Shown: positions 21,164 to 34,636, counted from the stretch's first letter. The stretch: 64,000 nt of DNA from Hemileia vastatrix (GCA_030280995.1 JASXTE010000017.1:4298501-4362500), one strand, 5' to 3'. Notes: generated from the sequence alone by a model not told the origin. Numbers and translations are program-made.

Positions 21164-22389
21164 TGTCAGCCAGGCTTTTCCAGGAGCCCAGTAAATAAAC
21201 ATACAAATTTATTGGAATTAAAAGAGGACATAATAATTGCAGCTTATGTATTTACATTAAATTTATATTACATAATATATTATATAAACATTTAATTTTA
21301 TATGTAAAATAAATTTTATATTAATTTTATTATCATGTAAATCAAGTATACATCAATTTAATTATCATATTCCATATAAAGTGACACATTTTTATGTATT
21401 TAATAAACAAATAATTAATTACATTTTTATAATATAATTACATCCTTTTAATTATCTTATATTGTAATTACATTAATTATTTAATTTAAATATGTAACTA
21501 AACCTTTTCATATAAAATATTATCCATAATTACTGGCGCTTTTTTGACCCTTAATTGTATCAATGAAATATTAAATAAATTAAAACACTTATTTAATAAA
21601 ATAGTATTCAAATACTCATTTTAAATTAGCAATATCATTAAATTAATTATTTGTTTCATTTAAACTAGTTATTTAATTACATAGTTAAAAAAATTAATTA
21701 ATTTTGCTTAACACTAAATTAAATTTGATTTCATACTTTTTTGTATCAAAACATGTTATTTGTTTCACTTAAAAACCCTGAAAACACATTGTAATAACTG
21801 TTTTGAATTATTTTTTCTGATAATTCTTATGTCACAGAGTTTTTTAGTTACTCATTATTTTGATTAACTGATTTTTGAATTTATGGTGGGAAAATTAGTT
21901 TCTTAATTGAGATTTAATTATTTGTTTGATATATTTTTCTCTCAATTACTATGTTTAAATTATTTTCTTTTATCTTCTTGTTTTATCTTATAAATATTTT
22001 GAATATACTCATTTTTAGCGCTTCAGAGGTCCCCTTGCCTATAAAAAGGCCTTGGGTAATCCCCTTTAGCGGCATGACTTACTTACTCATCATATTTTAA
22101 ATATTAAATTATATTTTATTATTTCTTGTGGCGCTTCAGTCCCCTTAAATACTAAATAAAATTATAAGGTTGTTTTAAGATTTTTAATAGTCAGTTTGTT
22201 GATATTTGAGCAAAGAGATAAAATAAAAGACTTACTAGTATAACTAATTAAAGCCTTGTCAAATTTTTTGTCTACCAAAATATTTACTTCATTGTCCCAT
22301 CATCCTTTACTTCCCTCTTCTTTTCTTTTATTTTGCTTTTATCCTCTTTTTCCTTCCTTTTCACCTTCTTCTAGACAAGCTGGCCGACA
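21164..22389 (+). repeat. 3' LTR of A1 (1226 bp)
   Basis: It starts TGTCAGCCAGGCTTTTCC behind the polypurine tract and ends AGCTGGCCGACA. TATA box CCTATAAAAAGGCC at about 22037. It is clearly more diverged from the A2 LTRs than those are from each other. The right flank is GAAAT; its partner at the left end is lost. Confidence 0.88.
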
Positions 22390-23439
22390 GAAATAATTTT
22401 AAAAAATTTAAATAACTATATTTTAACATTAATAAAACCTTTTATAGGCAAGTGTGATACATTTCCTTTAAAATTTGATACCCCAAGTCCTCCAGGAATT
22501 TCTAGGGCAATTTCTGCAGATTTTATTAATCACTGGAGCTCCATTCAGCCAGTATCACCTTTTTTTGCTAAACATAGCCTTTCAGTAAATAAATATTCCA
22601 ACATGTAAATAGATAAAGTTCTATGTATATGATTTATCTTGTATAATTCAAGTTACTTTACTTCAAATATGTCAAACATGTGACCATCTTTGAAATTTAT
22701 TAAGAAACCTTTGACATGATTTTCTAAATTAATTATTAAAAAAATAATTGTAAGTCCATCAATAACAAAGAATTTAAAAACTTCTTATACGATTTCAAAT
22801 ACTTGTATTAAATTTTTAAATATTTTATTGTTTATCTAAAGATATGATAACTGCTCTAGTTTTGTTACTTTACCTTTAATATTGAATAATCTATTAATTT
22901 TAACAAATTTTTTCATTGATTGTAACATTTTTAATCAGAAGTAGAACAACTTAAATAATTAAATGTATGTATTCTTAAAAGAATACAATTTAATCTATTT
23001 TTGATTCAAAATTCTTTCATCAACTCTTTATTATTAACTTTTTTATTGATAAGCCTGTTTGACCTAAAATACTATACAGTTAATTTGGTAGCATTATAAG
23101 CACATTTTTATGGCTAATATATTTCAAATTCTTTATTATAGTTTTTTTATTTTAGAACATTTGCTACCAATTTAATAAAAATGTTATTTAAAGATATCAC
23201 AACTTATATATTTCCTCAAAAGTAAATCAAAATTTCTTTTAATATTATGAAAAAAAATATTCTATTTCACAAATAAAAAAATAGATAATACTATAATCAT
23301 CACAACTGAAAAATTAACAGCCACTCCCAGTATTTATCATGTTTAATTTTGCATTAAGTTGTGTATATATAATATAAATTTTTAATATTTAAGTATCTAA
23401 ATTTTTTATATTTGTCTTAACATTAGATAAATAATACTT
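22390..23439. other. AT-rich DNA, no gene seen
   Basis: No frame, no inverted or direct repeat and no family resemblance that I can support. Confidence 0.5.
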
Positions 23440-24619
23440 TGCTGATTCTATTCATTCCTCTATTAAGTCATCTCTTTTCAAAAAATCTCTCAAAAAACTA
23501 ATCAAATATTCAAACCTATATTTTTCTTCTTTAATTTCCAAGTACTCTGAAGTATCAATATCAAAAACATTAAGCTTTTCTATAGCATGAAAAATTCTAG
23601 GCTGATTTGAATAGAAGAACCTATCCTTGTGATGCCAGGAATTTTGTGACATCTTGAGGTAAAATGCCTCAGTTGATTGGCAGGCCATAATGTCACTGTT
23701 ATTCCATTTGTTGCTTCAAAGTTGATTTTACTTCAAAGATTGGTAAACATAAGTTCTCCACCTGTTTGTCGTGGTTGGGTCATATTGTACATCATATGAA
23801 TGGTATTTTTTTCTGTATCTTTAGGAAAAAATATTCCTAAAGTGTACTCACTTGCATCCTTATCAAGATGAACCTCATTGGAGAACCCATTACCATTTTC
23901 TCCAGATGTCCAAGTTAAGTTACTAGAAAACAGTACACCCTCTTCTTCACTATAAACTTTTTAAAATCCAGGAATACCAAGTTTTTCACAAAGATTAGTT
24001 GCCTCGTTGTACTTTACATATGATATTTTTTTTAAAAAATTCAAAGTACATTGCAATCCTCTTCATTTGTTTTTTATCTCCATCCGTGTGTAAATATAAT
24101 CAGTGTATTCATCTGCAAGGAAAAGCATTCAAAAATTCAATATTTAAATTAAAAAAAGTGATACTTACGAATATATAAAGATTTCTTCCTATCTAAAATA
24201 AAGCCACCACCAAACATTTTTCCAAAACCAGCAGCTCTTTGATGATAACCATTATTTGTAATTTCATATTTGCAGTAAGAAAGATCCTTAATGCATTGCA
24301 CTGTAGCTTCTAACATATCTAGTTCTTTGAGCTCATGAATTTCAAAAGTCTGCACATGAACATTAGGTATTGAGAAACCTTTTGGTTTATAAATACTACA
24401 ACCAGGAAAAAAATTGTAATAATTATTGCAATCTGTCATATTATTTGCGTAAGATTGTGCATAGAAATGTGACTTCTTCCCGTTTGTATCCATTCCAAGT
24501 GCGTTTACAAGTTTCATTCCAGTAGCAATGTATTTCGCACACCTATTGTTAGAGTTCTTCCCTGGCTGTTTTTTTTTCAAATTGTTACTCATTGATGGTT
24601 TGATCCTAAGAGAATTCAA
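23440..24619 (-). pseudogene. Tet/JBP-like 2OG-Fe(II) oxygenase, broken
   Basis: Read on minus, the first exon starts at ATG 24619 and ends near 24170 at a GTAAGTATC donor, containing GYHQRAAGFGKMFGGGF. After an intron of about 55 nt the frame gives DEYTDYIYT and, in shifted frames, KKQMKRIAMYFEFFKKN, NEATNLCEKLGIPGF and SNLTWTSGENGNGFSNEVHLDKD. The HXD iron-binding pair is in VHLDKD (about 23863-23880). Later come a GGELMF turn, VTLWPANQLRHFTS with the distal His (about 23665) and TRIGSSIQI with the Arg expected to bind 2-oxoglutarate. This order matches the fungal Tet/JBP-like family, known to be expanded next to transposons in basidiomycetes. A stop follows GIPGF, a TGA follows MFTNL, and frames change at least three times, so it is a pseudogene. 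Confidence 0.6.
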
Positions 24620-24842
24620 TTTTGATTTAAAATAGAAAAAAATTAAAAATTAGAAAATAGTTACAGAATTTCAATTATCAGTCAATGATACCTTTAACTT
24701 TATCATATCTTCAATATTAGAAATATAAAATTAGCATATCTACATATTAGTAAATTCATATACTTTTTCTTTATTTCAAATATTAAGAAAGTGTTTTAAA
24801 GGTCTACTTTATTAAATTATACATATAAAGAGTATAGCTTTA

Positions 24843-25183
24843 TCCTGTATGCATTCAGCAAGTACAAGATTTGACTCTACACTTAATATTAATAATATAA
24901 TGAAAGTAAAACTCCAATACACTAGTAATATTAAAAAACTTACAGAATTAATATATCCACATATATAAAATGAAAAATCTTGCTCTGACCAATATATTGA
25001 CTTAGAAAGTTATACTTCAATTAATTTTTAATTTTTAAATTGTAGCATTGTCCTGTATGCTTTCAGCAAGTATGAGACTTTAAAACAACTTAAAAATCAA
25101 TAAATTAAAGGTAAAGTACAATCATTCTAATTATTATTATGAAAAGCAAAACATTATCCTGTATGCTTTCAGCAAGTACGAGA
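24843..25183 (+). repeat. three copies of a 27-bp word in AT-rich DNA
   Basis: TCCTGTATGCATTCAGCAAG at 24843, and TCCTGTATGCTTTCAGCAAG at 25051 and 25157, each followed by TA(C/T)(A/G)AGA-like bases. The spacings, 208 and 106 bp, fit a decayed tandem repeat of about 105 bp. ATTAATAATATAATG follows two of the copies. Confidence 0.7.
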
Positions 25184-26195
25184 TGATGTTTTACTTTTCA
25201 TATTAATAATATAATGGTTGAGATAGTATTTAAGAAATTTAGAAAAATTATAAGCAAAACATGAACTTACGTGTCTATAAAATATTCTTCCATTTGTAGC
25301 TGATTGATCAAAATTAATTATAAAGTTTATTTTATAATCACTTTTTTAAAAAATAAATAGTTAGATAAATAAATTGAACATTTTTGATTAGTAATAAAGA
25401 AAATTAAATTGACAAACAAATAAAAAAACCTTTAAGTTAACTGAAAATTTTTTTTTTGATAATGATTTGAAAGGGTACAGTATAAGATACCTTAAAAATA
25501 AATTCAGAATTAGAATCATTAGATTAACTTGTCAAAAGTGTAATAAAGAGTAACAAACCAAAATGATATGAAATGCATTAGCAAGAAAAATTTGCTTACT
25601 GGTAATTGAATAAGGTCAAGAAAATAGTACCAATAAATCAAAATGATAAAGCAAAAATATGATCAATAATTTTTGAAAAAGGTAAGTGAGACAGAGAAAG
25701 GAACAATAAGCTCGATGGCAAACAGATGTGGATATCATGAATTTTCACTGATCTCTTTTTCAAAAAAATGCAGCTCTCCCAGTCATATGATAAACTTCAT
25801 CTAAATTCCAAGAATAATGTTGCCAAGGCACTGTACGCAGCATGATCATTTTTTTCTATGAATATACTGATTCCAGCTAGAATTTACTTGGCTGCATGTT
25901 GTACAGATGAAGATTTGTGGAATGCTGAATTTCACATCTAAAAAAAATTGACGCCATATAATTCTAGCAATCATCTTTCATGTAGCTAAAAACCATACAC
26001 TCATCACATTTAAATTTACATTGCATCAAAATTATTTCATTTTCAAATTTTTTTAAAGGAAACTATAATGTGCACTACCAATTTCTAAAATATGAACCTC
26101 CCCACCATATTAAATTGGTAGATTTTTAATTGTGCAATTTTTTTGCCTTGAACTTTTTCCTGATCTTACTTGGCTTTAAATATCAAAACATGACC
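25184..26195. other. AT-rich DNA, no gene seen
   Basis: I find no supportable frame or repeat. Base composition becomes less AT-rich toward 26300. Confidence 0.45.
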
Positions 26196-26984
26196 AATGT
26201 TGCTGAAAGCAACATTTGATTTTGTTTCTATGTGTAACAATGGAAGGTTATTTCTAACTGTCTGCAGAGAGTTGTAAATCCTATTTGAACACATGTTTAT
26301 TTACTTATGTATTTTAATTCAAAAATTTACTTTTTATTGCAGTCAGATTTCTACTGGCTGCTTTGTGGAAGCCTTAATTTATGACCCAAGCCTTTGAAAT
26401 TGACTTGGGTCCCTTGCATTTCAATTAAGTACTTCAAGCCAGGGGAAACCTGGCTGGAAGTGTTGCTTTCAGGCAACCAAAGTTTCTAAAAGCTACTTTG
26501 GTTTCTTGCTTTTACATTTGCCAACCTCCCAGCCAGTTTACTAGGCTGGGAAGTAACCAAATATGTATGCAATGCGTGTTGCACACTTGCTTCCATATTT
26601 CATGCAGCTGACTTGAAATCAGATGCATGAGATATGGGCAGCACATGGAATGCACGTGGCATGCAGCACAAATTTCTGCTGCATGCAGTGCATTGCACAG
26701 CCAGTTTTTTTCTGGCTTTGCAATGCACACAGAGAAACCAAAGTCCCTGAAAGGGACTTTGGTTTCTAAAATGAATGCGATTTTCCCCACCAAGTGCAAT
26801 TTGGTGGGGAAGTGAGAGACAAGTTAGACCAAAGATGTTTGAAAGCAACTTCGGTCTTAAAAACATTAAAAATCATAAAAAAAATGAGAAAGGTAGAAAA
26901 CTAAACAAAAAAAATTTTTAAACATGAGTATAAAAAAAAATAAGTGCTAGTGATACCAAAAACCAAGCCAATTTCACTTGGCTT
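26196..26984. repeat. array of about 13 short hairpins
   Basis: Inverted repeats follow one another with small gaps: 26196-26216 (8-bp arms), 26384-26410 (7), 26437-26455 (7), 26462-26477 (5), 26475-26503 (9), 26528-26550 (7), 26594-26636 (12 of 13), 26649-26694 (17 with a small bulge), 26691-26725 (13 of 14), 26733-26767 (16 perfect, loop GAA), 26783-26811 (11 perfect), 26826-26857 (imperfect) and 26965-26984 (7). Several arms share words, ACCAAAG/CTTTGGT and GTTGC/GCAAC. The short open frames here are by-products. I do not recognise the element; it may be a foldback element, a structured RNA gene or a small-RNA source. Confidence 0.75.
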
Positions 26985-29900
26985 AGTAATTTAATAATAA
27001 TTTTTTTAATACATTAAATTTAAAATTCAAACACCATAATATATAAGAAATTTTTTTATATGAATATTATAAATTTTATTTACCCCTTTCTCATAATTAT
27101 ATTTATAATTTTTTTTTTTAAATTTTGAATTTTAAGTTAATTTTTGGAAATCCAAAATTAAATTTTCAACTAAATTTTTTAGTAAGGTAAAATAAATTAT
27201 AAATTTGACATTTTGTAATTAAATAATGAAAAAATTTTAAATTTATTTAAAAAATTTTTTGTCAGAGGAATACCAATATTTTAAGGCTAGAAATACTGTG
27301 CAAATTGTAAGTAAAAAAAATTATATATATATTTTTTATGAGGTGTTATTACTATTTTTGTAAATAATTTTCAAAAATATTCATTAAATACTGAATTAAA
27401 TTACTTTGTAACTCAAATTTTTTGTAAAATAATTAAAATTGAAATAATAATATTGTTATATTTGATATAAAATTTGAATTGGTAATATTAATGTCTCTTT
27501 AAGTAAATTTGAACATCATAAAAAAAGACCATGTTGATAATTACTTCATTTTTTATATTCAATGGTTATATGTATATCTTATATATATTTCTTGAGTGTT
27601 ATTTTTATATACACTCAATAAAATTTGTAATATACAATGCCATTTAATCATTAATAATTGGTCAACTTAGTTATAACAACTTCATATTTAATACCAGCCA
27701 CTAGTATTTAGTTTTTAATTTAAAACTCCAATATAATATGACAGTATCCTTATTTTGTCATGATGTAATTAACAAAAAAAAAGACCATAAATGAGTGGGT
27801 AATTATTTACAATAAATAGTTGAAAAATAACCTATAAGAAATGAAAAGTTTATCAAAAAGAGTACATTAAAAAAATATACTTTTGAATTTTTTTTGATAT
27901 AATTTGGGTATTTAAATGAAATTTAAATTATCAGACTTCAAAATGGATAAAATCTAAAAGTGGTGTTTATATAATAAGACTCATATAAAAAAAGGATAAA
28001 AAATCTAATATGTAACTAAATTATTAAATATTGAGGTATTATTAAAATTATTAAAAAACTTATTTTACAATTATAATGAAATCTAAATGTGAAATTAATG
28101 GTGGGATAATAGTAAGACTATGTGGAAACACTTTAATTTATACATACTTTTGACTATATTCAGATAAAAAAATTGGCAAAATTTTATAATAACATCTAGT
28201 TAATAGTGATGCAATTTTATTTAAATCAAGAATAAATTTTTCTGAAGAAAAACTAATTAAATTGAGAAATGGCCATCTCCTTTTAAGAGATAGAATAATA
28301 ATAAAAATTTAAAAAAAATTATAATAAGTATTCTTAATCACCATTTTTGAAGAATCTCTAGAAAAATTCATTATAATATATCATTCATTTATTACATCAT
28401 ATGGAGCTTCAAATTGAAGTAGTGATGGGAAGCTTTGAACTTATGTTCTGAAAAACAAAAAAGTTAAAAAATATATAGTTATACTAATGAAAAAGCCAAA
28501 AATAAAAATACTATTATAAATTAATAAAATAAAACTACATAAATTTTATTCTGTTCTCATGATGCAAGGGTACTATGTATGAATTTCCACATGTTAAATC
28601 TAACCTGCTTCAAGGCTAGTTTACAGGTAGAGCTATAAAGTTTCCTTAAATTCTAAAAATAATTTATGCATTTTACTTATTATTTTTTTCTTGTTTTCAT
28701 TCCAAAGTTTTTAGAGTTGCTTAATTAATACGGCTATCTTGATTGTAAGATATATAATTTTTTTAAATACATGATTTATTGTTTCAAAAATCATATTATA
28801 AAGTTAAATAATTTATTTCAGTTTCTAAAGCTTCATTGTCAAAGACACTACTCCATTTTCTATTACTTAACAAATATATAAATTGTGATAGAAAAAGTTT
28901 TAGAATTTTCTTTTTGAGAGGGTCAAACTATATTGTGAAGATTTTTATCTAGAAATTCTTGTACTCTAAAACCAAATAACTTTCTCCATTAAGTAAGCCT
29001 TTTCAAAAATATGAAAATATAAACAAGAATATTAACTTATCTTACTTTTATTTTCTTTACTGAAATTTTTAGTTCAATCCCTTTTTTTATATGAAATTAG
29101 TTTAAAACCTTGGTTAAATGCTACTATATAATTAATTTTTATTATATATATATATATATGAAATATTTAGAAGGTCATCCTTTTTTATTTATTTGAAAAA
29201 ATGGCTCAATTATAATGCCCAACACTTATTAATGTTTCCAGAACTCAATAACAAATTTCTAATATGAAATATTAGCTTCTAATATAAGCAGTTTATCTAT
29301 AGCTGATATTCAACATGAGATTTTCCTTTTTAGATTCAGATAAAATTAAAAAAAGGAGAAATCATGCATATGTGTATAAATGGTAACCATATGTTACTTA
29401 GAGGATTGTGAAATTCACTCATCAGAATGGTTTAAGCTTTAAAATATTTTAAGGTCATTGTTTTCTTGTATTTGAAACTAATTAGGAAATTTTTCTAAAA
29501 ATATATTTTAATGTGTATCATGTTTAAAAAGTTGGAAATATGATTTTTGAAAATTGTGAGTTTCTTATATAAGATACCAAGATTTAGTTTACATTGTTTC
29601 AAGTAGATTCGAATTTTAGTATTAGAAATTGAAAGCAATGTACCATTATCTGATTTTTATTGTGTTTTACTTATAGAATGATTACATAAAATTAAACATT
29701 ATTTAAATCAAAAAGGTTTAAAGGATATTTAGAATTTTACAAAATTTCAACATTTATTAATCTTTGATTTGAAAACCAACTATGATGTACACTCACTAAA
29801 AATAAGAAATCCCAATTTTAACATAATTTATCAATCCAAAAATAATGAGTCAATTAACATAAAAATATACATTATTTCAAAACCAAATCTCTAGATTTGA

Positions 29901-32819
29901 AATATGATGTTTTAATGAAAAATTGATATAAAACTTTAATGAAATGAACTTTCTTAAAAAATTCAAAAATAGAATATCAAAACAAGTGATTTCTGCAAAA
30001 AAAACTACTAACTATTGTAGATAAATCATAAAAATAAGTCATATTTTTAAAAAAAATGATCTAACAATATTTATTTATGTTAAAAAAATCAAAACAATTT
30101 TAAGCTTGTTTGTTATAATAATGTTAAAATACACTAAAAATTATCTAAAGGTGGCATAATATGTCAAAAATATGTTGAATTTTGTGAGCCAAAAATCAAC
30201 AATTTTTTATCATTTCCTGTTGTGCTATTTCTTTATTCCAGCCTTTTTATCTGATTGTTCAGTATTACTTTGCTATGATCACTAGTTTTGAAGTTAAAAT
30301 TTACAAATGTTCATTATATTTGATAATATGAAAAATAACTCAAAATTTTGAAACTACAAAATAAGATTTTGAAACTCCTTCTTTTAATCAATGCTTGAAG
30401 AAATTTTCAGTTTATTTGAGTAATGATTTTAAGAATAACAAAAAATTTGAAGTTCACAAGGACTTATTTCCAGGGACTATAATTATTTACTTGTGTAATG
30501 CATGAGCTACTTATCAATGATGTAAAACATCAGAAAAGTAAGTTATAGTTATAAATCTACAGATTATACTGTGTCTGGTATATATATCTTCAATAAATCT
30601 TTTAAACTTATCTTAATCTACATACCACACAATAGAAAATCATTATATTAAAAAAGGAAAAAATTCTATGATAATATCATAAAGAATAATAACCATGGAT
30701 TTATATTCCATAAAAATGGTCAATAAAATTTTAAGAGAACCTAAATCAGTATTCTTTTATCAAAATATATCCTTTTTGTCTTTGTAATTTATTCCAAACA
30801 GATTTTTTGAAAGTTGAATCTATATAAGTAATGCCAAAACCACTATTAAGTTCCCTCTTAGACTTTTTAAGCAATTATATATATTTATTATTTAACAAAA
30901 ATTTAAGTAAAAAAAAATCATAATTTTATTTACCTTTAATTATTTAAATATAGAGTATTTTCAGAATGCTTTGTGGTTACTTGTGAAGGTTAGAACATTT
31001 GAAGTTGGATTTATGAGTTTTTAGAAGGTCAAATATTGTAAAATTCTTTCATAAATATTTATTTCATAGTTTCAAATTTTGAAATCTACAAACTAATGGG
31101 ATTTAAAATTATATTGAGATTTAAAATCTGTTTTCTACTCAAGTAAAATAAATAAAATGATGATATCAAAATTGAAATTAAGTTTAAACTTTTGATATTC
31201 TCTATCTTCAATTTTATTGATAGTGGATCAAAAATATAATAATATTTTTTCCTTCATCACTTTTTACATAAAAGATAGTTTTATCATTTTATGCATTAAA
31301 GATTGCTTATATAGAATTAACATCTATGCCAACTGTTTATGACTATTAATCTATATAATAAATTTTTTTAGAAGAAAAAATAACATCAGTATATACTGAA
31401 TTTGAAATTATTTAATTTAAACTAGTTTACAGGTAGATAATGAAGGGTGATTTCATTTTTTAATATGAATTATAGAAGTCTTATTTTGTTAATTTTAATT
31501 CTTTTTGAGCTCAAATGAATCCACTGAAATTTATGCAAGAATATTAAATATTTTTATTGAAATTTACATGAGAAAGTATGCCTATTATTCAAAATCAAAC
31601 TTGCTCTAATGGTGTTTTTCAAGCATTATTTCCACTCATATCAATAAAAAACGTTTCAATTTGCTGATATTTTAGTTTTTGATATCCCCAAGGTTTATGT
31701 CTCAGGTGTACTATTCACAAAATTATTAAAAATATAATTTTTGAAATACATAATAAACTTGAAAGTGTGGGGACATTAAATTTTTAAAAATGATTTCTAA
31801 ATTCAGGATGGATAGTACTTATTCTATTTTCACAAATGAACAATTTTTTGTTTCAATAAATCCAGAAAAAAGATTTTGTTGTAAGCATATTATATTAGAT
31901 TTATTTTGATTTTACATACTATATTTTTAAGATTTGTGTTTAATATTTCCAGTGAAAGCTAATGTTAATGTGAATTTTAAGTAAGCTTGAAGAAATTTAA
32001 TCAATAGGCATATTGGATATGTAAAATAATATTTTGCTCCAATCTTGAGTCATCCTGGGCTAAAAAATATCTTGAATAAGGTTTTTGTAGGTCAATTTGG
32101 ATTTAAGTAGGATTAAGTGAGGTTTAATAAAGGACAGATAAAAGGCTAAATTCATTACTAGTGATTTTTTTTTCAAAATAGTTATATAATATATATCATT
32201 CTGGAATCAAGCTTCATTAAAGTTGACTTCAAACAGAGACAATTTCCAGCAGCACAACACCATATTTACAAAGGTGTACAATACCTCAAATATTATTCAT
32301 AATATAGTAAGGCGAGGAATCTACAAAATTCACATTTGAAACAATGATTTATATTTTGAATTTGAAATTGAGAAATGGAAAATTATTTTCTAATTTAAAT
32401 ATCTATTAGTCATTTTACCAAATTTTTTCAGTAATCAGATTGAATTTTTATGGTATTTTATTGTAGATTAATCATGTTGAGGAGCCATTTACTCAAAATT
32501 ACTGGTTTTGATTCTGATATTCCATGTGAAATTCATTATGAATCTTTTTGAAAGTGAATATTTGACATATTGGATATGCACAAGCTTATGTTAGATCAAA
32601 GTGAGCTCAAAGGGAGTTCAACTCATGATCAAATTAGGATTTCGCAAGATCAAACGGTAATCAATGTAGGTTCATCTTGAGCTTGATTTGCAACAAATCT
32701 CTGACTAAATGTAAGGCCAAACAATTTCCTCCATGGTGATGATGTGTGCATAATTCAGGCATAGATTTGTGGCTAAATGGAGTTTAAGCAAGGGGTATTG
32801 CTAGAAATACCTTCCCAAT
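26985..32819. other. long AT-rich stretch without genes
   Basis: Nearly 6 kb with no coding frame that resembles a protein. Simple repeats occur, for example an AT run at about 29144-29158. Short similar phrases (TAGTTTACAGGTAG at about 28617 and 31424) hint at decayed repeats. It may be ancient transposon DNA mutated beyond recognition. Confidence 0.5.
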
Positions 32820-32825
32820 TTTTCT

Positions 32826-33543
32826 GTGGCGAATGTTACTGATTATTCTGCATTTATTAATATTTGTAATGAAATATTATTAAACCATAAGTATGAAGCA
32901 AGGTATGCCACTTATAAACAAAATATTGAACCTGTTAAAAATCAGAGTTCAAAAACACTTCAGGAGAAGCAGAAAAAACCTACTGCATCTGTAGTACCTA
33001 AAAAGTATGAAACTAATACTTGTTATAAGTGTAAAAAGCCTTGGGTTAAAGGTCACAAATGTGAGAAAAACATAAATATTGTTGAGAATCAACATGAATC
33101 TGAAACTGAAACAGAAAAAAGTAAAGATTAAAGTGATTATGATAGCAATATCTCATAAAGTGATGAAAATTAAGTCTGTACGTTGGAAGATGATTTGTCC
33201 ATCTTTGAAAACCCAATATTAAATATGGACTTAAATGAATCTTTAATGAATTTTGAGGATGCTGAAATCATTAAGGATATACAAGCTGATAACTTAAGGA
33301 TGACACCTTTCACAGTTCCTGCTATCATTTCTGGTGAAAATGTTAAAATAGTATTGGACACAGGAGCAGCTGGTTCTGTTGTTTCTACTAATACATTACA
33401 GAAAATTGATAGTGAATAAAACTCAAATCTTGAACCCCTTCAAAGTAAAAATTGGAGAGGTTTTGGATCAGTACTACACCCAATTTGTAGATACAAAGCT
33501 GCTGTTTTGTTTAAAAATCAACATGGTTACGTAAGAGTAACCT
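32826..33543 (+). pseudogene. gag end and protease of A3 (broken)
   Basis: The gag tail carries the knuckle CYKCKKPWVKGHKC (about 33019-33061), then an acidic Glu/Lys stretch broken by stops near 33131 and 33159. The retropepsin follows with VPAIISGENVKIVLDTGAAG; its DTGA active site is at about 33358-33369. TAA at 33417-33419 ends the frame soon after. The protein continues across B1: YVRVT before the insertion and CDFVVMDN after it match the ICEFVVMKN segment of A1. Confidence 0.8.
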
Positions 33544-34636
33544 TGTAGACAATCCTATAGTACTAGCTATAGGCCTTGACCAAGGGAGTTGGAGAAAACC
33601 AGAGAGAAAATCCCCTGTCCCTTTAGAAAAATAGAGTGAGATTTACTTGCTAAAGTAAGTTGGTTCCTGTTTTGCTAAAGCTCCTTTTTAAAAAACTTGA
33701 CTGCTTGATGAGCCAAGAAAGTAGTCACCAGATAGACTACCAGACCAAAGAACTGAAATGTAGAACAAAGTCCACACCAGAGACAGCAAAGATACTTGAT
33801 GTAGGCTGCAAATCCACACCAGATACAGCAATAATACTTGCTATAGCTTGCAAGACTATAACAGAGAAAACAGTTGCCAAAGTTAATTTAAATGAAGAAC
33901 TCACTTGCAACAAACACAGCCAATTGTGGCCAGAAAACAGTGAAAACTGAGTGAGGAACAATGATATCACCTCCGGATGGTTGTATGATGATTAAGGTTG
34001 CCCCAAACTGTCTTATTCACTATGTACACACAGATCACTAACTAAGAGCCCATGCGCACCCACCAATCTGGAGCCTGTACCCGCCAAATTGAATAAAAAA
34101 CCCTCCTGAAGCGCTCCCCAACCTCCTAAAACAGAGGCGGGCGGGCCGCCCGACGTCGGAGATGCCGCCTGAAGCGGCCCGGCCTCCCTGAAGCCAGAAA
34201 ACCAATAAAAACAACTAATCTACTTAGAAAAATTAGCTACAACTACTAAAACCTTTAAAACATGGAATTTCACTATAACAACATTGTGACATGAAATATA
34301 GAGAAAAATTAGCTCTATCAAATGGTACTAAGCACTTAACCCTAAGACTTAAGATTAGCTTGTAAAACACAAAAAACAAAATTAAACAGCAATCTTTTAT
34401 AAATGAAAAATGAGGAAATGACCCCTTAAAACTCAGAATATGAAGAATGTCTTCAAGACATATAATATAGAAAAAAAACCAGGGCTATCCAATGATAGTA
34501 CCCACATACCCGCAGCCCCAATATCCACAGAATAAAACGAGAAAAATACCCAATTCCTTAACAGATGTCAATTAAGACATGCACAAACAGCTCCAAATCA
34601 CACAACAAAGGCCCCTGCCAATTTTGGAAGACCACA
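33544..34636 (-). repeat. 3' LTR of B1 (left copy)
   Basis: In plus orientation it runs TGTAGACAATCC...GAAGACCACA. It contains a GC-rich patch (GCGGGCGGGCCGCCCGACG, about 34137-34156) that stands out from the AT-rich surroundings. A 96-codon open frame inside it also occurs in the other LTR and is not a separate gene. Confidence 0.92.

Larger units (their letters stand above)
1276..22389 (+). mobile_element. Ty3/gypsy chromovirus A1, 5' LTR missing, split by two nested insertions
   Basis: The element runs leader, gag, protease, RT, RNase H, integrase with chromodomain, purine tract, 3' LTR. It is interrupted by a Harbinger element (3777-7994) and by chromovirus A2 (11542-20503). The gag-pol order and the chromodomain identify a chromovirus. 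The left end has no LTR: leader sequence similar to 12893 onward in A2 begins abruptly at about 1276 against family-B sequence. The reading frames contain many stops and frameshifts, so this copy is dead. Several nonsense codons are shared with A4. Confidence 0.85.

Noticed and set aside
26512..26866. Three overlapping open frames with many cysteines
   Set aside because: They lie inside the hairpin array, mirror each other on both strands because of the inverted repeats, and resemble no protein I know.
33660..33950. 96-codon open frame, repeated at 46422-46712, as a conserved gene
   Set aside because: Both copies lie inside the two LTRs of B1 and are identical because the LTRs are.
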